The notes beneath the pieces were generated by a model that was given only the letters and a program-made list of their open reading frames with translations, made no database searches and was not told the origin of the DNA. This document shows positions 1 to 11,722 of a stretch of 64,000 nt of DNA, in pieces. The stretch is from Capsicum annuum (taxonomy: Eukaryota > Streptophyta > Magnoliopsida > Solanales > Solanaceae): assembly GCF_002878395.1 (NCBI RefSeq), contig NC_061121.1, positions 129,457,888-129,521,887 on the forward strand, read 5' to 3'. Position 1 is the stretch's first letter, and the number at the start of each line of letters is the position of its first letter. The translations under genes and the position numbers were made by a program.

Positions 1-184
1 GTATCATTTCGAAAAGGCAATCATTTTGATTCCAAAAAACCCGGTCCGTGGGATGCCTAAGTAGAAATATCAGAACTACAAGTCCAAAGTAATGGAGAAA
101 AGAAGTATGTGTGGTGCATAGGGTATTCTATCTTCTGAGGCCATAAGGGATGAAATTTCATGAGGTTGAGGCCTCCTACTTTCA

Positions 185-680
185 CTAGTGTAAGGTGGAG
201 AACGATCCTCAGGATTTTCTAGATGAAATGGAAAAAATATTTAGGATGATACATTCCACGAATGTCGAAGAGGTTAATTTAGGTACCTGCCATTTGAAGG
301 ATGTAGCATACTAATTGTATGAGGAATAGGATAGGGAAAGGGGTACGGTTAAGGAGTAATCATTATGGGAGATTTTTTTTAATGCATTTCTTGGTCGCTT
401 CTTTCCTCAAGAGTTGAAGGAAGTGAAAGCAAAAGAATTTGTTAATATGAAATAAGGAAAGATATCGGTCAAGGAGTATACCTTGAAATTTCACCAGTTG
501 TCTCATTATTCTCTCAAGATTGTGTCAGATATAAGGGCCAAGATAACAAAGTTTCCTTTAGGATTGCCCGGTGAATTAATCCTTGACGGCCAGACTGCAT
601 TGCTAATAAAAAATATGGATATTTTTAGATTTGATATTTATATGCAATAGATGAATGAGGAAAATAACAGGTAGTCTAAA
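185..680 (+). pseudogene. Gag (capsid) remnant of element A
   Basis: Gag would form the virus-like particle of the retrotransposon. The reading frame shows the retrotransposon gag pattern: ENDPQDFLDEMEKIF near the start, a FLGRFFPQELKEVKAKEF stretch in the middle, then SVKEYTLKFHQLSHYS and LLIKNMDI near the end. These blocks are in the right order and spacing for the Ty3/gypsy gag domain. Several in-frame stops interrupt it, so it is a pseudogene. No zinc knuckle follows, which suggests a deletion just downstream. Confidence 0.8.
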
Positions 681-1085
681 ATAAGGAAGAGGAAGCAAAA
701 GAATTTTAGGTTTTTTGAGCAAAGTGGTGTCTAATAGCAAAGTGGTAGGGATAGTGGTAAGTTGCCAAAGAAGATGTGGGGAAGTTTTGCATCTTTATCC
801 ACAACAAGTGCTCCTTACCCGAAGTTACCAGGAGATAGGATTCAGTAGGATAGCAATAACATCAGGGCATATATTTCCCAATTTCAAGCTACTAGGGCTT
901 AGTTGGCTTCATCATGTCCTCATTCTAGGATCTGTGGTTGATTGCATCGTGTTTTTATGATAAGCGGAGGGATAGGTGCTTCAAATATATTCATCCAGGC
1001 TACATCCTTATAAACTATCTGGTTGGTTATGTTGCTTTATGAGCGAATAGGGTTCTGACTTCCTCTTTATCTACTTCTCCACCAA
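681..1085 (+). other. Gag-to-RT junction with nucleocapsid and protease largely deleted
   Basis: About 400 bases separate the gag remnant from the RT start. A complete element of this type needs more than 1 kb here for linker, zinc knuckle and aspartic protease. I see no CCHC knuckle and no protease DTG/DSG motif. An 81-codon open frame (715-960) resembles no domain I know. The stretch is best read as a decayed gag linker joined to the protease-RT spacer after an internal deletion. Confidence 0.5.
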
Positions 1086-1830
1086 ATGGTTCAGGTGGTG
1101 AATAAGTTTCTTGAGGTCTTCCTTGAAGACCTTCCTAATGTTTCTCCGGAGACGGAGATTGATTTTGGCATTGATCTTATTTTAGACACTTATCCAATTT
1201 ATATTCCCCCTTATAGAATGGGTCCAGCTAAGTTCAAGGAGCTTCAAAAGCAACTTAAGGATCTTCTTTATAAGGGTTTCATCTATCCTAATATGTCCCC
1301 ATAGGGTGTACCGGTGTTATTTATGCATAAGAAAGATGGTTCTTTTCCGATGTGAATATACTATCTCTAGTTTAATAAGGTGACAGTTAAGAACAAGTAT
1401 GCTTTTTCAATGATAGATGACTTGTTTGATCACTTGGAAGGTCATAAGTTCTTATCCAAAATTTATCTTTGGTTCATGTATCATCAGCTTAAGATTAGGG
1501 ATGTGGATATCCCTAAAACTATTTTCCATACTAAGTATGGGCACTTTGAGTTTTTTATTGAGTCTTTTATGTTTCCTAATGCTCCTGCGGTATTCATGGA
1601 TTTGATAAATAGGGTCTTGCATCAGTTTCCAGATTCATTTTTCATTATATGCACTGATGACATTTTGGTGTACTCTAAAAGTAAGGTGGATCATGACAAC
1701 CACCTTTATGTCATTCTACAGACATCATAGGTGTAGCAGTTATATGCCAAATTCTCAAAATGTGAATTCTAGTAGAACACTTTCACTTTTCTAGGTCATA
1801 TTATTTCTAGTAAAGGGATCATATTCGATC
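1086..1830 (+). pseudogene. Reverse transcriptase remnant of element A
   Basis: RT copies element RNA into DNA. The frame is unusually readable for so old a copy. Its start shows VNKFLEVFLEDLPNVSPETE and IPPYRMGPAKFKELQKQLKD. These are followed by VTVKNKYAFSMIDDLFDHLEG, YHQLKIRDVDIPKTIFHTKY and NAPAVFMDLINRVLHQFPDS. The catalytic box reads CTDDILVYS, so both aspartates are kept although the usual aromatic residue before them is changed. The end reads YAKFSKCEF and FLGHIISSKGI. Both long open segments (1086-1304, 1380-1730) are in the same frame and are separated by a few stops, so decay here is mainly by point mutation. Confidence 0.92.
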
Positions 1831-2446
1831 CATAAAAGGTTGCAGTGATTGAGAAGTGGCCTAGACCCACAACTCCAACCAACATTTTTATTTTTGGATT
1901 TGGCCGAAAATTATATAAGGTTTGTGGAATGTTTTTTGACTATAGCTACCTGATGGACTAAGTTATCTCATCAGAAGTTAAGGTTCTCTATGTTAGATGT
2001 ATATGAGGTTAGTATCGAGATGCTGAACGATAAGCTAACTTCATCTTTGATTTTAACTTTGCCGAAAGGCACTAAAGCACTTGTGGTTTACTATGATGTG
2101 TCTCAGCTAGGTCATTATTAAGTTTTGATGTAGCATAGAAAGGTGATACCTTATGTTTTTAGGCAGTTGAAGGTACATGAGAGAAAATATCCTACTTATA
2201 ATTTAGAAATGTTAGTTGTGGTGTTTTCTTTGAAATATGGTGGTACAATTCATATGGAGTGCATTTGGATATCTTCTTAGTTCATAAAATCCTACATTAT
2301 GTGTTCATTCAGAAAGAACTTAACCTTATGCAAAATAGATGAGTTGAGCTTCGCAAGAACTATCATATGAGTCTTCACTACCACCCAGGTAAAGCTAACG
2401 TGGCTGCTAATGCTCTTAGCAGGATGTCCATAGGAAGTTTTCTTTA
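1831..2446 (+). pseudogene. RT connection and RNase H remnant of element A
   Basis: RNase H removes the RNA strand during reverse transcription. The part after the RT thumb is badly frameshifted. LPKGTKALVVYYDVSQLGHY around 2060-2120 matches the usual start of the domain, with its first catalytic Asp. QKELNLMQNR and YHPGKANVAANALSRMSIGS (to about 2440) match its end. The last Asp, normally in VADALSR, is Asn here. The domain is recognisable but inactive. Confidence 0.8.
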
Positions 2447-3440
2447 AGTGGAAAGAAAGAAGCGACAGTTAGTAAAGGGTATTCACCTCTTATCTAACCT
2501 TGGGGTTTATCTTTTAGAGTTTAGAGTGGGTGGCGTATTGGTATAGAAAGTGGTGCGATCGTCTCTTAGTGTAGAGATCAAGAAGAAGCAAATACTATAT
2601 CTTGTCTTGATAAAAATAAAAGGTGATGTTTGTGGGTAGAAGTTAATGCAATTTGAGATTAGGGGTGATAGTAACTTGTGGTACGAGGGAAGGTTAGGTG
2701 TTCCTAGAATTGGTGGTTTGTGAGAGAGGATACCTATTGAGTCGTAAAGATGCCCTATATTGATCATCCCAGCTCAATGAAAATGTACCATGACCTAAAG
2801 AAAATGTATTGGTTCAATGGTATGAAGAGGGATGTGGCTGATTTTATGGCCAAATGTGCGGTGTGTCAACAAGTGAAAGTTGAGTACATGAGGCCTGGGT
2901 GATTTTATCCGGAAATTGAATTGCATAAACGAAAATGGGAAATGATCAACATGGATTTCATTACTGGTCTTCCTGAGTCTCTGAATTAATTTAAATCAAT
3001 TTTGATCATCATGGATAGGTTGACAAAGTCAGCTCACTTTTTGCTAGTGAGGACTTGCTTATCTTCTAAGGATTTTGAGAGGTTGTATCTTCATGAGATT
3101 GTAAACATTCATTGGGTACCGGTTTTTATTATTTCTAATCAGGTTATGAAGTTTTACTCTAATTTAAAGCGGTCGTTTTAGAAAGGGCTAGGTACAAAGG
3201 TTAGTCTGAGTATTACTTTCCACCCGCCGAGGGATGGGCTAGTAGAGAGGACTAATCAGATGTTGGAGGATATACTTCGTACATGTGTGATGGACTATGC
3301 TGGTAATTGGGTTAAGCATCTACCTCTTGAAGAGTTTGGTTAAAATAATAGTTACCATTGTGGTATTGTTATGGCATAGGAGGTGTATATCTCTTATTGG
3401 GTAGTTGGAAGTTTGTGAGATGAATATGTTTGGCCTGGAT
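2447..3440 (+). pseudogene. Integrase remnant of element A
   Basis: Integrase joins the cDNA to the host chromosome. After a poorly readable spacer (2447-2760), the N-terminal zinc-binding part reads YHDLKKMYWFNGMKRDVADF followed by AKCAVCQQVKVEYMRPG, with the CxxC pair kept. The core begins with INMDFITGLPES, which holds the first catalytic Asp. The second catalytic Asp is replaced by Asn in FIISNQVMKF near 3133. The Glu survives in DGLVERTNQ near 3235. Stops occur near 2900, 2987 and 3178. The DDE triad is therefore broken. Confidence 0.88.
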
Positions 3441-3975
3441 TTGGGTTACTAGGCAATGGAAAAGGTGAAGGTTATTCGAGATAGGCTTAAGGCTGCCCAA
3501 AGTCGCCAAAAGTCCTTTGAATATGTAAGGCGAAGGGACTTGGAATTTGAAGTTAGGGATAGGGTGTTCCTAAAGGTGTCTCCCATGAATGGATTAATAC
3601 ATTTCGAAAAAAAGGGAACCTCAGTCCCCAGTATAATTGTCCTTATGTGGTTTTTACAGAGGGTTAGTAGTGTTGCACATAAATTGGAGATTCCTTCTAG
3701 TTTAAGCTCTATTCACTTGATGTGTCATGTCGCTATGTTGATAAAGTGTATAGGTGATCCTTCATCGTTTATTCCTTTGGAAGGATTGGGTATCTAAGAA
3801 TCTTTATCTTATGAGGAGGGCTAGGTTAATATTTTGGATTGATAGGTTTGTCGGTTGCGGACCAAGGATATCATTGGTTAAGGTTCTACAGAAAAACCAT
3901 AAGGTGGAAGGTGCTACTTGGGAAGCAGAAGAGGATAGGAAGTCTAAATATCAATTCCTTATTTCTGCTCTGGGA
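3441..3975 (+). pseudogene. C-terminal integrase and chromodomain remnant of element A
   Basis: This is the pol tail that, in chromoviruses, binds modified histones and guides insertion into heterochromatin. The frame beginning at 3456 reads MEKVKVIRDRLKAAQSRQKS, then VRRRDLEFEVRDRVFLKVSP, a typical start of the integrase C-terminal barrel. CIGDPSSFIPLEG follows. After a frame change, SLSYEEG (about 3803) and ATWEAEEDRKSKYQFL (about 3915-3962) match the chromodomain end. The three frames needed across 500 bases show at least two indels. Confidence 0.85.
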
Positions 3976-4126
3976 ATTCATGCGGTGGTATGTATTCTTC
4001 ATTATATTTTTCTTTTCAAACTTTGTTAAAGGAAAGATTTATTCCTTTCATCTTTTTTCCTAACTTACTTAAAGTTTGAAATGTAGGTGTTGGGGTGTAA
4101 ATCGTGCTTGCTCATTCCTTACCCTT

Positions 4127-4160
4127 CATTCGAGGTTGAATGATCCTAGTGGGGGAGAAT
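4127..4160 (+). promoter_or_regulatory. Polypurine tract and preceding hairpin of element A
   Basis: The purine run AGTGGGGGAGAA sits directly before the 3' LTR and would prime plus-strand DNA synthesis. Just upstream, CATTC (4127-4131) and GAATG (4138-4142) form an inverted repeat around a six-base loop. The same arrangement recurs before other LTRs in this window. Confidence 0.75.
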
Positions 4161-4218
4161 TTAAATACCCTGTCTTTGGGCCCATAGAAAATTACCTAAG
4201 TTGGTGTTTTTAGCCCAT

Positions 4219-4244
4219 ATACGACTAGAAGGTACTAGTCGTAT
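4219..4244. repeat. Perfect 10-bp inverted repeat in U3 of element A
   Basis: ATACGACTAG (4219-4228) and CTAGTCGTAT (4235-4244) are exact reverse complements with a six-base spacer. It lies 60 bases inside the LTR, within the putative U3. Confidence 0.9.
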
Positions 4245-4601
4245 GATAGGGTATAGTTTAGGTGCCCCAGTCATATATTGTCCATTTTAGGTGGTTGAGT
4301 TTCTGGAATTGTTACGACTAGGTAGGCATGAGTAGTATGGTTGGAGATGGGTCATTGGTTTCAATTTTCCTTCACTTAATCTAAAACTTATTTACTTAAC
4401 TTGGATCTGGGTATGAGTGACTCACCATGAGTCATGAGGATAGGGTACAAGTCGTATAGTCCAATTCATATGTTGGACAATGTTTAACCCCTCATGGTTC
4501 TATTATGAATACGGGTTAAGTGTACTAGTTGTATGCTTGGGTATGAATTTTCCTTGGTGTTTATATGTTAGGAAGTGTTGGGGACCAAGGGATTCCTAGG
4601 G

Positions 4602-4625
4602 TATGAGTAGTAGGTACTACTCATA
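4602..4625. repeat. Perfect 11-bp inverted repeat in U3 of element A
   Basis: TATGAGTAGTA (4602-4612) and TACTACTCATA (4615-4625) are exact reverse complements with a two-base centre. It is the second such palindrome in the same U3. Confidence 0.9.
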
Positions 4626-6606
4626 TGGTAAGGTACGATTGTAGGGGGTTGGTCGTACCTTTCTGCGATAAAATTTTACAGTTTATGTGGGGGGGTATTC
4701 TAGACATTTCCCCTTATAACTTCTTGGGAACCCACGAATTAAAAAATCTTTTTGGGGGGGCTTCATTAACCTATTTGCAATCAATCAAACACTATAAACT
4801 TTTTCTAATCTCTCTCTTTAGTATTTTAGGCCAAGGAAGGCTAGGATCTCATCAATAAAATTAATTTGGGGCTTAAGAGTGTTGTTTCCTTTCATATTCA
4901 TCACTATGTAAGGCATGTTACTCCTCTCTTATTGTTAGTTCTAATTGAAGGCATATTTTATGAATTGTTCTCATAGTATAAATTGGGATAGTGTTTGGGT
5001 TTTGAATTATACTTTGGGGGTTTTGGTTATAAGGGTTGGTTATTGTTTTCCCATGTCTTTTACTCATAGTTTTCATAACATAATAGTGCTTTGAATATGT
5101 GTTTGCATGGGAATGGTTAATTAGTTATTCGTTTTGGATTTCTAAACTATATTCTCCCAATGTGTTTGATAAAATACCTGTGAGAATGCTTTTTCTACAT
5201 AGTTGAACTTTTAATAAAACTATTGCATAGTATAACTTTGTAATGGAACTTAACTTGTTTTAGGTGGTTTTAAATAGTTAAATAATAAGATCATAGTGGT
5301 CATGGTTTGGTATAATTTAAATCCTTTAGGGTATAAGTGAATACCCCAAGCAAACATGATGATGAACTACTTGTGGAATACATGGAAATCCCTGAAGTAA
5401 TCATAATAATAATGTAATATATGGGTTAATGGGAATCTCTTTGCTTCATTAAAATGTTTTCTAAGGACATTGCTTGCAATCCATAGTTGGCATGGTGATA
5501 TGACTACTTATAGCCTTGTTTACTAAAAAATGGAATTGTGGTTTGGTTGTGTGCTAATGGTTTTAATTGGGCAATAATGGTCTTTTATGATAGGTAACTA
5601 TAAAGGTGTAAATCCAATGGACGACCATTGGAAACTCATGGTTACCAACATGAGGATTTGTTATGGTTGCCATATATGAGTCTTGTGGGGTACACAAGAA
5701 TCCCTTAATTCACACTTATATATATGTATAATGGAGAGCGAAGGGTATATGGGAATCCCCTACTCCAGTGTTTTCTCTGATTCATGTGGCTACATTCCGT
5801 TAAGGGGTAGTACTTGAACAATATAGCCCATGGGTGGTTTTAGGATGGTTAATCTACATATACCCATGTTAATTGTTTTAAAGGCATTCTTAAACCTGAT
5901 TCTCTTTCCCGACATGCATATAAATATATGTGTATAGTTGTGAATGCAAATGGTTGTTTACTTTGATTTAAAGATTGGCATTATTTTATTATTATCCTGA
6001 GTAACTGCTTGTGTTTACCCGCTAACCCTTCTTTAAACGTGTTTTGCTAACACGATGTAGGAACCGGCCATTCTATTCCTCCTACTAAGTGATCAGGTTC
6101 AAGATTAGTTGTTTGATTGAAGTGTTGAGTTTCTATATTCCGGAAGGCTCTATTTCATGTCATGGATGTCTTTATATTCTTTGGTCATTTTATAGATTAT
6201 GGAATTGACTATGGTCCGGGGCACGTACCGACAGGGTATTGTTTTACTTTAGGTTAGAGGCTTTGTGGAACTACTACAGGTTGGTATGGGCAGTATCGGT
6301 ATTGGTGTCAACCTTGGCATTGGTATTAGTATTATGGTTGATACCATTTGACTATATTTATGATTGTTCCATCCTATTATGTTATGTAAATGGACATGGT
6401 TATTATTTAATGTTGGTTATGGTTGTTGGTTTGGCATTAGATGATAAGACTTAATCTGGTTTGTCATGGACGTTAGCCGATCCCAATGCCTTTGAATTTC
6501 AAATACTCTTTCCTGTTACATGTTCAGAATTCATCCAACTCAAAGGTGGTGCTTAGAGGGTCGTTTGGGTATCGGGGGTGGTCCCAAGTCTTTATTTTTA
6601 CTTGAT

Positions 6607-9232
6607 ATGCCCGTTATGAAAATGACCTAGGTCCGGTCAATAATATTAGAAATAGGATCCACAAACCTCTATCTACTTCCAATGCACCGAATTTGGTACT
6701 CAAAACACTACACGATACTCGTTACCCCGAAGGACCACAAGCTAACCCATGATGATATCTCTACCTGAACACTGCATAATATATACTATATAAATGTGGA
6801 ATAAAAGTTGTAAGGCCATAAGGTTCAAAACTGAATAACTGATAAGAACATAACATCTAGATGGGGTATGAAATACCCAAAACAACTAAATAACTGTTTT
6901 AACAACACTGTAGTCTGAAAGCCTTAAAAACTGACTGTCTGAATAGGGAGTTAATGGGACATGTCCCCAACTAACTCCAACTGCTGAAATAAAACTAAAA
7001 ATACTAAAATTGTAGAACATCCACGAATGATGAGGACTCACTACTAGTCTGTCTGCTGAATGTCTAAAATGCTACCGATTCTCTAGAGCTAGTGTCTCTA
7101 AACCTATGGTATAGAGTAAAATATCATATCATAAATTTTTCGGTATGATTAAATGTACTTGTATGAAAGTGAGGTAGGTTGAATGCAAAAGGGTTCATAT
7201 GCATGAACTATGCTAATTGACCGAATAACATGAGCATGAGAATGCTTGCATGGATGCGTAACTGTAAGTAAATTCATTATGATATTGACTACTAAGTCTG
7301 AATACTGACAACATGAGTTATTGATAATACATATAACTGATATAAGTCATATAATTGATACTGATACTGAGTAACTATGTGTGAAAGTCTAGGTTCTGAT
7401 TGAACTTGCTGAGTTCCGTACTGGATTGAGTGATTGTATCTGACAGTCCTAGAATATGAAGAACTATCTGATTTTTTTTACTGAGACTGAGACTGAGACT
7501 ATGGGAAGTAGTCATCTAAATAACATGCCCCAAATAAACCAATATAGCTGAGTTGGGGTCAAATTTATAACCCCTATTGGAAGGGTGTCAATACCGCGCC
7601 ACTGCTAAGGACAAGCTGTGAGTGATCCCTCATATAGCAGGTACTCAAAGAAGAATGGTGGGACCCTCATATAAAAGGTTAAGCCTCCTTATCTACCCTC
7701 AAAATAGCATGTTTGATGTCTCAACCTACGCTGACTACATAGTTCTAGAGTGCAAGGACTGTTTCTAAGAATCACACCCTCAAATAATAGGTGAGTTCCC
7801 ATCCTTGGGCTCACTGGGTGCTGAATCCTACTCCCATCTGAATTTACAATGAACATGATAAACTGAACCAAATTGGATTGATTTCATTGGGTTTCGTGAA
7901 TGAACGAATAATACTGAGATTTATTGAATTACTGAGCATTTGAGATTATTGGTCTTGCTGTGTTTTCCCGAGTCACATGACTAACTGAGTTCTATTGTTC
8001 AAGGCTTGATTGGGAGTATCTTGAAAATATGACACTAGCTCTAGGAAAACAACTATATTTTTTGGGTACAAGTACCCACAGGACTCGATAGAAGGAAACT
8101 AACAAGGTATGACACCCTTGAATACATGTCAAACATCAACAATCCATAATACAATAAGTTGGGGATTTCATGAATACAGGGTTATTATAATCTTGTACAT
8201 GGTAGGGATGCATATAATCAATGTCATAATTCCATATTCTAGCATCATGAGCATTTCAAAAAACAACTACATTGACCATCAATAGCATGGGAGTAATTTG
8301 AACATAAATGTAAAAAATGAATCCATCACTTAAGTCATAATTGAACTATATTACATAATTTCTAGTCTTTTAAGCATTTTATCAAACACTTAGATTGTTT
8401 GTCTTAGGGCATGGAATAATAACCAAATTAACATATAATAACCAACTAAAATTCATCGTTTTCTACTCATATGTTAACATATTATTATAAAAATTCATAA
8501 AAATTCCAACTTGGGAATCATACAACAACAACCACGTTAACATATCAACCCATAGAATGAATTTAAAATTTATAGTTTAAAACTGAATTCTTCAGCTTCA
8601 TGAACGAAAGGGATCCATGAATGAACACTGTGCATACCTTGGATGGATGATTCTTAAGGATTAACGGTGAAGTTATTGAAAGTGGATCCTCAATTAAAAA
8701 TCCCTAAGCTTGTTCTTGATGGATTTTAGGAAAGACAATTGTAATTTGGGTGAAAAATAGTTGAATTACGTATTTTTGGGCTTATATAGTGATGGGAAAT
8801 TAACCCTGTTGACCTTGAGGACACGGTCATTTAATGACTAAAGAAACAGGGTGATGACACTTTAATCAATGCAAGGTGTTCACATCGAACCTCAGATGTT
8901 TTAGCTCCCGGAGCCTGCACAAATGTTAACCAACATGATTGGTGATGCGGTGTGCCAAAATCTCATTGGTCCACTATTTTGGAACTCCAAACATGATCTA
9001 AACATGTTCCAAAAAATCCAAAACTCTTCCAGGAACACCTATTGATCTTCCTGATCACGATTTGTAAGAATATAGACTCCTTTAAGGATGTTAAGGTCGC
9101 GTAATGATATTGCCAACTTTTGAAGGCTAAAATAAACTAAGTCTAGAAGCTTATCTAGGATTTTCTATGTTTGGGACCCCTTGACAAGCTTAAAGGACTT
9201 AATTAAGCTTTAGAAATTTACAGGGTCTTATA
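6607..9232 (-). mobile_element. 3' LTR of element B (outer end approximate)
   Basis: Read on the minus strand, a polypurine tract is followed at 9232 by TATAAGACCC, the LTR start, and a TATA box lies about 450 bases in. R/U5 and a long AT-rich tail with repeated CTGATACTGAG-like and (ACTGAG)n stretches (7290-7500) complete it. The phrase TGAGGACTCACTACTAG near 7040 and the LTR tail near 6700 match what I expect for this Solanaceae gypsy type. A 60-codon minus frame near 7689 has no domain. The junction with LTR A near 6607 is uncertain. Confidence 0.7.
8782..8788 (-). promoter_or_regulatory. TATA box of the B LTR
   Basis: The minus strand reads ACTATATAAGCCC. It is placed as expected between the U3 and the leader of the LTR. 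Confidence 0.6.
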
Positions 9233-9267
9233 ATATCTCCCCCCATGGGAGCATTCGTCCCCGAATG
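9233..9267 (-). promoter_or_regulatory. Polypurine tract and hairpin of element B
   Basis: On the minus strand CATTC, a six-base loop and GAATG (9252-9267) precede the purine run ATGGGGGGAGATAT, which abuts the LTR start. The layout is the same as in elements A, U and V. Confidence 0.75.
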
Positions 9268-9590
9268 AGACTAACTGAAATGGGAGAAATGATACACTGA
9301 CGTACATACTACATGTGAACATCTAAACCATGATTGACATTATTCAGATTCATACTTAGTATGCATATCTGATGCATAAGTATCTAATTAGTGAATACAT
9401 GACTGAGATTTCTGATTTACTGAGTTTCTCATAATAAGAATACATATAAGATGCATGATTATATGACTAAACTAATTCATGAATGATTGATTGAATATGC
9501 AATGGTACTTAGTACCAAGTTTATAACTTGAATTCTGAGCATAAACTAGATACAAAGTTATGGATGAAATCTGAACATAAAACTTATTGC
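9268..9590 (-). other. Element B region between the pol stop and the polypurine tract
   Basis: AT-rich DNA with no readable domain. It is the 3' untranslated stretch of element B, between the pol stop codon at 9591-9593 and the polypurine tract. Confidence 0.55.
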
Positions 9591-9895
9591 TTAAGGAGAA
9601 CTATTACCTTCGGCTAAGTCTGAGTTAGTGGAGAAGGGGTGAGGATACTTGGATTGCATGTCCGCTTCTGCTTCCCAAGTAGCTGCCTCAACGGATGGAT
9701 TCCGCCAATGAACTTTTCCTAGAAGGACTTCTTTGTTCCTCAGTCTGCGAGTCTAATAGTCAAGGATTTCAACTTGAATCTCCTCATAAGACAGGCTATT
9801 CTGAACTTCTATGCTCTGAATAGGGACTACAACTGTCGGCTCACCTATGAACTTCTTGAGCAAAGTGACATGGAAAACTGGATGAAGGGACCGAC
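9591..9895 (-). pseudogene. End of pol (chromodomain) of element B
   Basis: One minus-strand frame of about 100 codons runs to a TAA at 9591-9593 with a single internal stop. It begins SLHPVFHVTLLKKFIGEPTV, then VVPIQSIEVQNSLSYEEIQV. After DY and the stop come TRRLRNKEVLLGKVHWRNPS and VEAATWEAEADMQSKYPHPF. This is the integrase tail and chromodomain region of a Ty3/gypsy chromovirus, better kept than the matching part of element A. Everything upstream in pol is missing: at 9896 the sequence passes straight into LTR-like DNA, so a deletion removed gag and most of pol. Confidence 0.92.
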
Positions 9896-11722
9896 TTATT
9901 AATAAATATACTATTAACTATGTTTGTGATAACATGATTACTGAGTTTGAATACTGATTACAAAGAGTGACTATATCTGACAGTCCTCATACTGATAGAA
10001 CTAGCTGGGTTTCGTACTATACTGATTTGACTGTATCTGACAGTTCTAGATTTGTGTAGATTTGTACAGCGTTCTACTACTGAAACTAGATCTAAAACTG
10101 AGGCTATGGGAGGCAATCATCTAACCAACTTATGCCAAAACTGAACTGGTGGGGTCCAACCTCTAACCCAAACTAGAAGGATGTCGGTATCATGCCACGG
10201 GTTAAGACAAGTTGGGAGTATACCCTCTCTGATAGGGAGCTCTTTCGTCAACCCCTCCTAGTAGGAAACTCAAATAAGATGTATAAATCCCTAAACGCAT
10301 AGGGTGCATCTCAACCTATGTCGGCTACGTGGTTCTAGAATACACATATTGCTTCTAAGGATCACACCCTCCAATAAATAACAGGTGAGTCCCCAGCTTT
10401 GGGTTTACTCGGTGCTGAATCCCACTCGAAACTGAATAGACACTGAACTGATAAGCCGAATTAAACTAATACTAACGGTGTTGTTTAGCGGAGCCAAACT
10501 GATTTCACTGAGTTTTATTAACTGATGGAATGCTACTGAGATCTAAGGACTGGCAGAGAGTACTGAAGTTACAGAGATTTCTGGGTATACTAAGGTTACC
10601 GAGATTACTGAGTACTTATATTACTGAGACCACTGAGGTCACTAATATTACTGAGTATTACTAGACTGCTACTAAATTACATAGTTTTACTGAGTCATGA
10701 GATTTGACTAAATTCTAAGGATCATGGCTTGAGTGAGAGTATCGTAATAACATAACACTGGATTTAGGCACACAGCTTAATTGTTTGGTACAAGCACTGC
10801 CAGGACTCGATAGGATGAAACTGATAGGACATGAAACTTCTTGAACACATGGCCAATATCAACAATTCATAATACATTAATTTAGGGATTTCATGGAGCA
10901 CACAGTTATCATAGTGTTGTACATTAATGGAATTGCATATAAGAATGTCTTACTTTTTTCAGCCTAATCTCATGGATATTCGCTATACCATTGATAAAGT
11001 ACACAATATCATGGAAATCATTCTTAGTCATAATGTAAACCATACATTTCTTACTTGGGTCGCAATTAAGCTATAATGCATAATTTCCATTCTCTTAGAT
11101 ATTTTATCAAACACCTAGGATGAATGACTAAGCGCATAGGCATAACCATCAAATTAATACAATAAAACTCTATATTTCAACTTAATTTCACATATTTAAG
11201 ACCACATACTAGCATAGGTTCATGAATAACACACAAAGATTCCAACTTGGGAATCATACAACCATAATCACATGCACATAATCAACTCACCCCAAAATAT
11301 TCACACTATAAGATTTAAAACCGGATTCTTGAGCGTTATGGATGAAAGGAATCCATGAATGAACATTGTGCAAACCTTAGTTCTTGATTCTAGAAAGATT
11401 GATGGAGAGATTCATGAATTTGAGTCTTGGAGTCAAATCACCAATTGAAAACACTAGCTTGTTCTTAAGAGAAACTTGAGAGAAATAATATATTTTGGGT
11501 TAATTATGGCTGAATCACGTGTTATTGGGTATATATATATGGTGAGAAATTGACCCTTTTAACCCTTGGACGCCTATTTTAATTCTGTGAAAATTTCCCA
11601 ACCTGGACACCTGGCGCGACGCGGCTCTGTCGCGCTGTGTCACTTGAATTTGACAACTGGATTTTGATGATTGTCATTTTGGCTGGCTCCACGACGCGTT
11701 GATGGTTCAGGTGGGTACAAAT
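9896..11722 (-). mobile_element. Second B-type LTR fragment
   Basis: The stretch 9930-10100 repeats phrases of the B LTR (such as CTGACAGTCCT and CTGATTTGACTGTATCTGA). The following DNA runs in the same order as the B LTR up to a minus-strand TATA-like ATATATATAT (11531-11540). The U3 beyond it differs from B and carries a CG-rich block (11611-11640). It may be the 5' LTR of element B or a related copy. Its lower end is cut off at the junction with pol; its upper end meets LTR C at 11723. Confidence 0.6.
10530..10696. repeat. Degenerate (GATTACTGAG)n array
   Basis: TTACTGAG and ACCGAGATTACTGAG variants recur every 10-18 bases, for example at 10612, 10621, 10633 and 10649. The array sits inside the LTR fragment and resembles the shorter ACTGAG run at 7480-7500 in the B LTR. 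Confidence 0.6.

Larger units (their letters stand above)
1..4160 (+). mobile_element. Element A: decayed Ty3/gypsy chromovirus, internal part
   Basis: This is the internal region of an LTR retrotransposon whose 5' LTR lies outside the window. In order I can read gag, RT, RNase H, integrase (zinc finger and core) and a chromodomain-like end, then a polypurine tract and the 3' LTR. That order and the chromodomain point to a chromovirus of the Tekay/Del type. The first 180 bases show no clear domain and are probably the start of gag. The nucleocapsid and protease between gag and RT are almost gone. Many stops and frame changes mean the element cannot make its own proteins. Confidence 0.85.
4161..6606 (+). 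mobile_element. 3' LTR of element A (end approximate)
   Basis: The LTR starts right after the polypurine tract at TTAAATACCC, where related families read TGTAATACCC. The first 470 bases (U3) are packed with variants of TACGACTAG/CTAGTCGTA, including two perfect inverted repeats. A leader-like part follows (4750-4900), then long AT-rich DNA. Open frames here (77 and 71 codons) have no recognisable domain. The 3' end is not sharp: sequence near 6550-6606 (GGTATCGGGGGTGG) resembles the end of such LTRs, and minus-strand LTR B takes over soon after. Confidence 0.7.

Noticed and set aside
3456..3797. A possible independent 113-codon gene
   Set aside because: Its motifs are the integrase C-terminus of element A, so it is part of a decayed pol.
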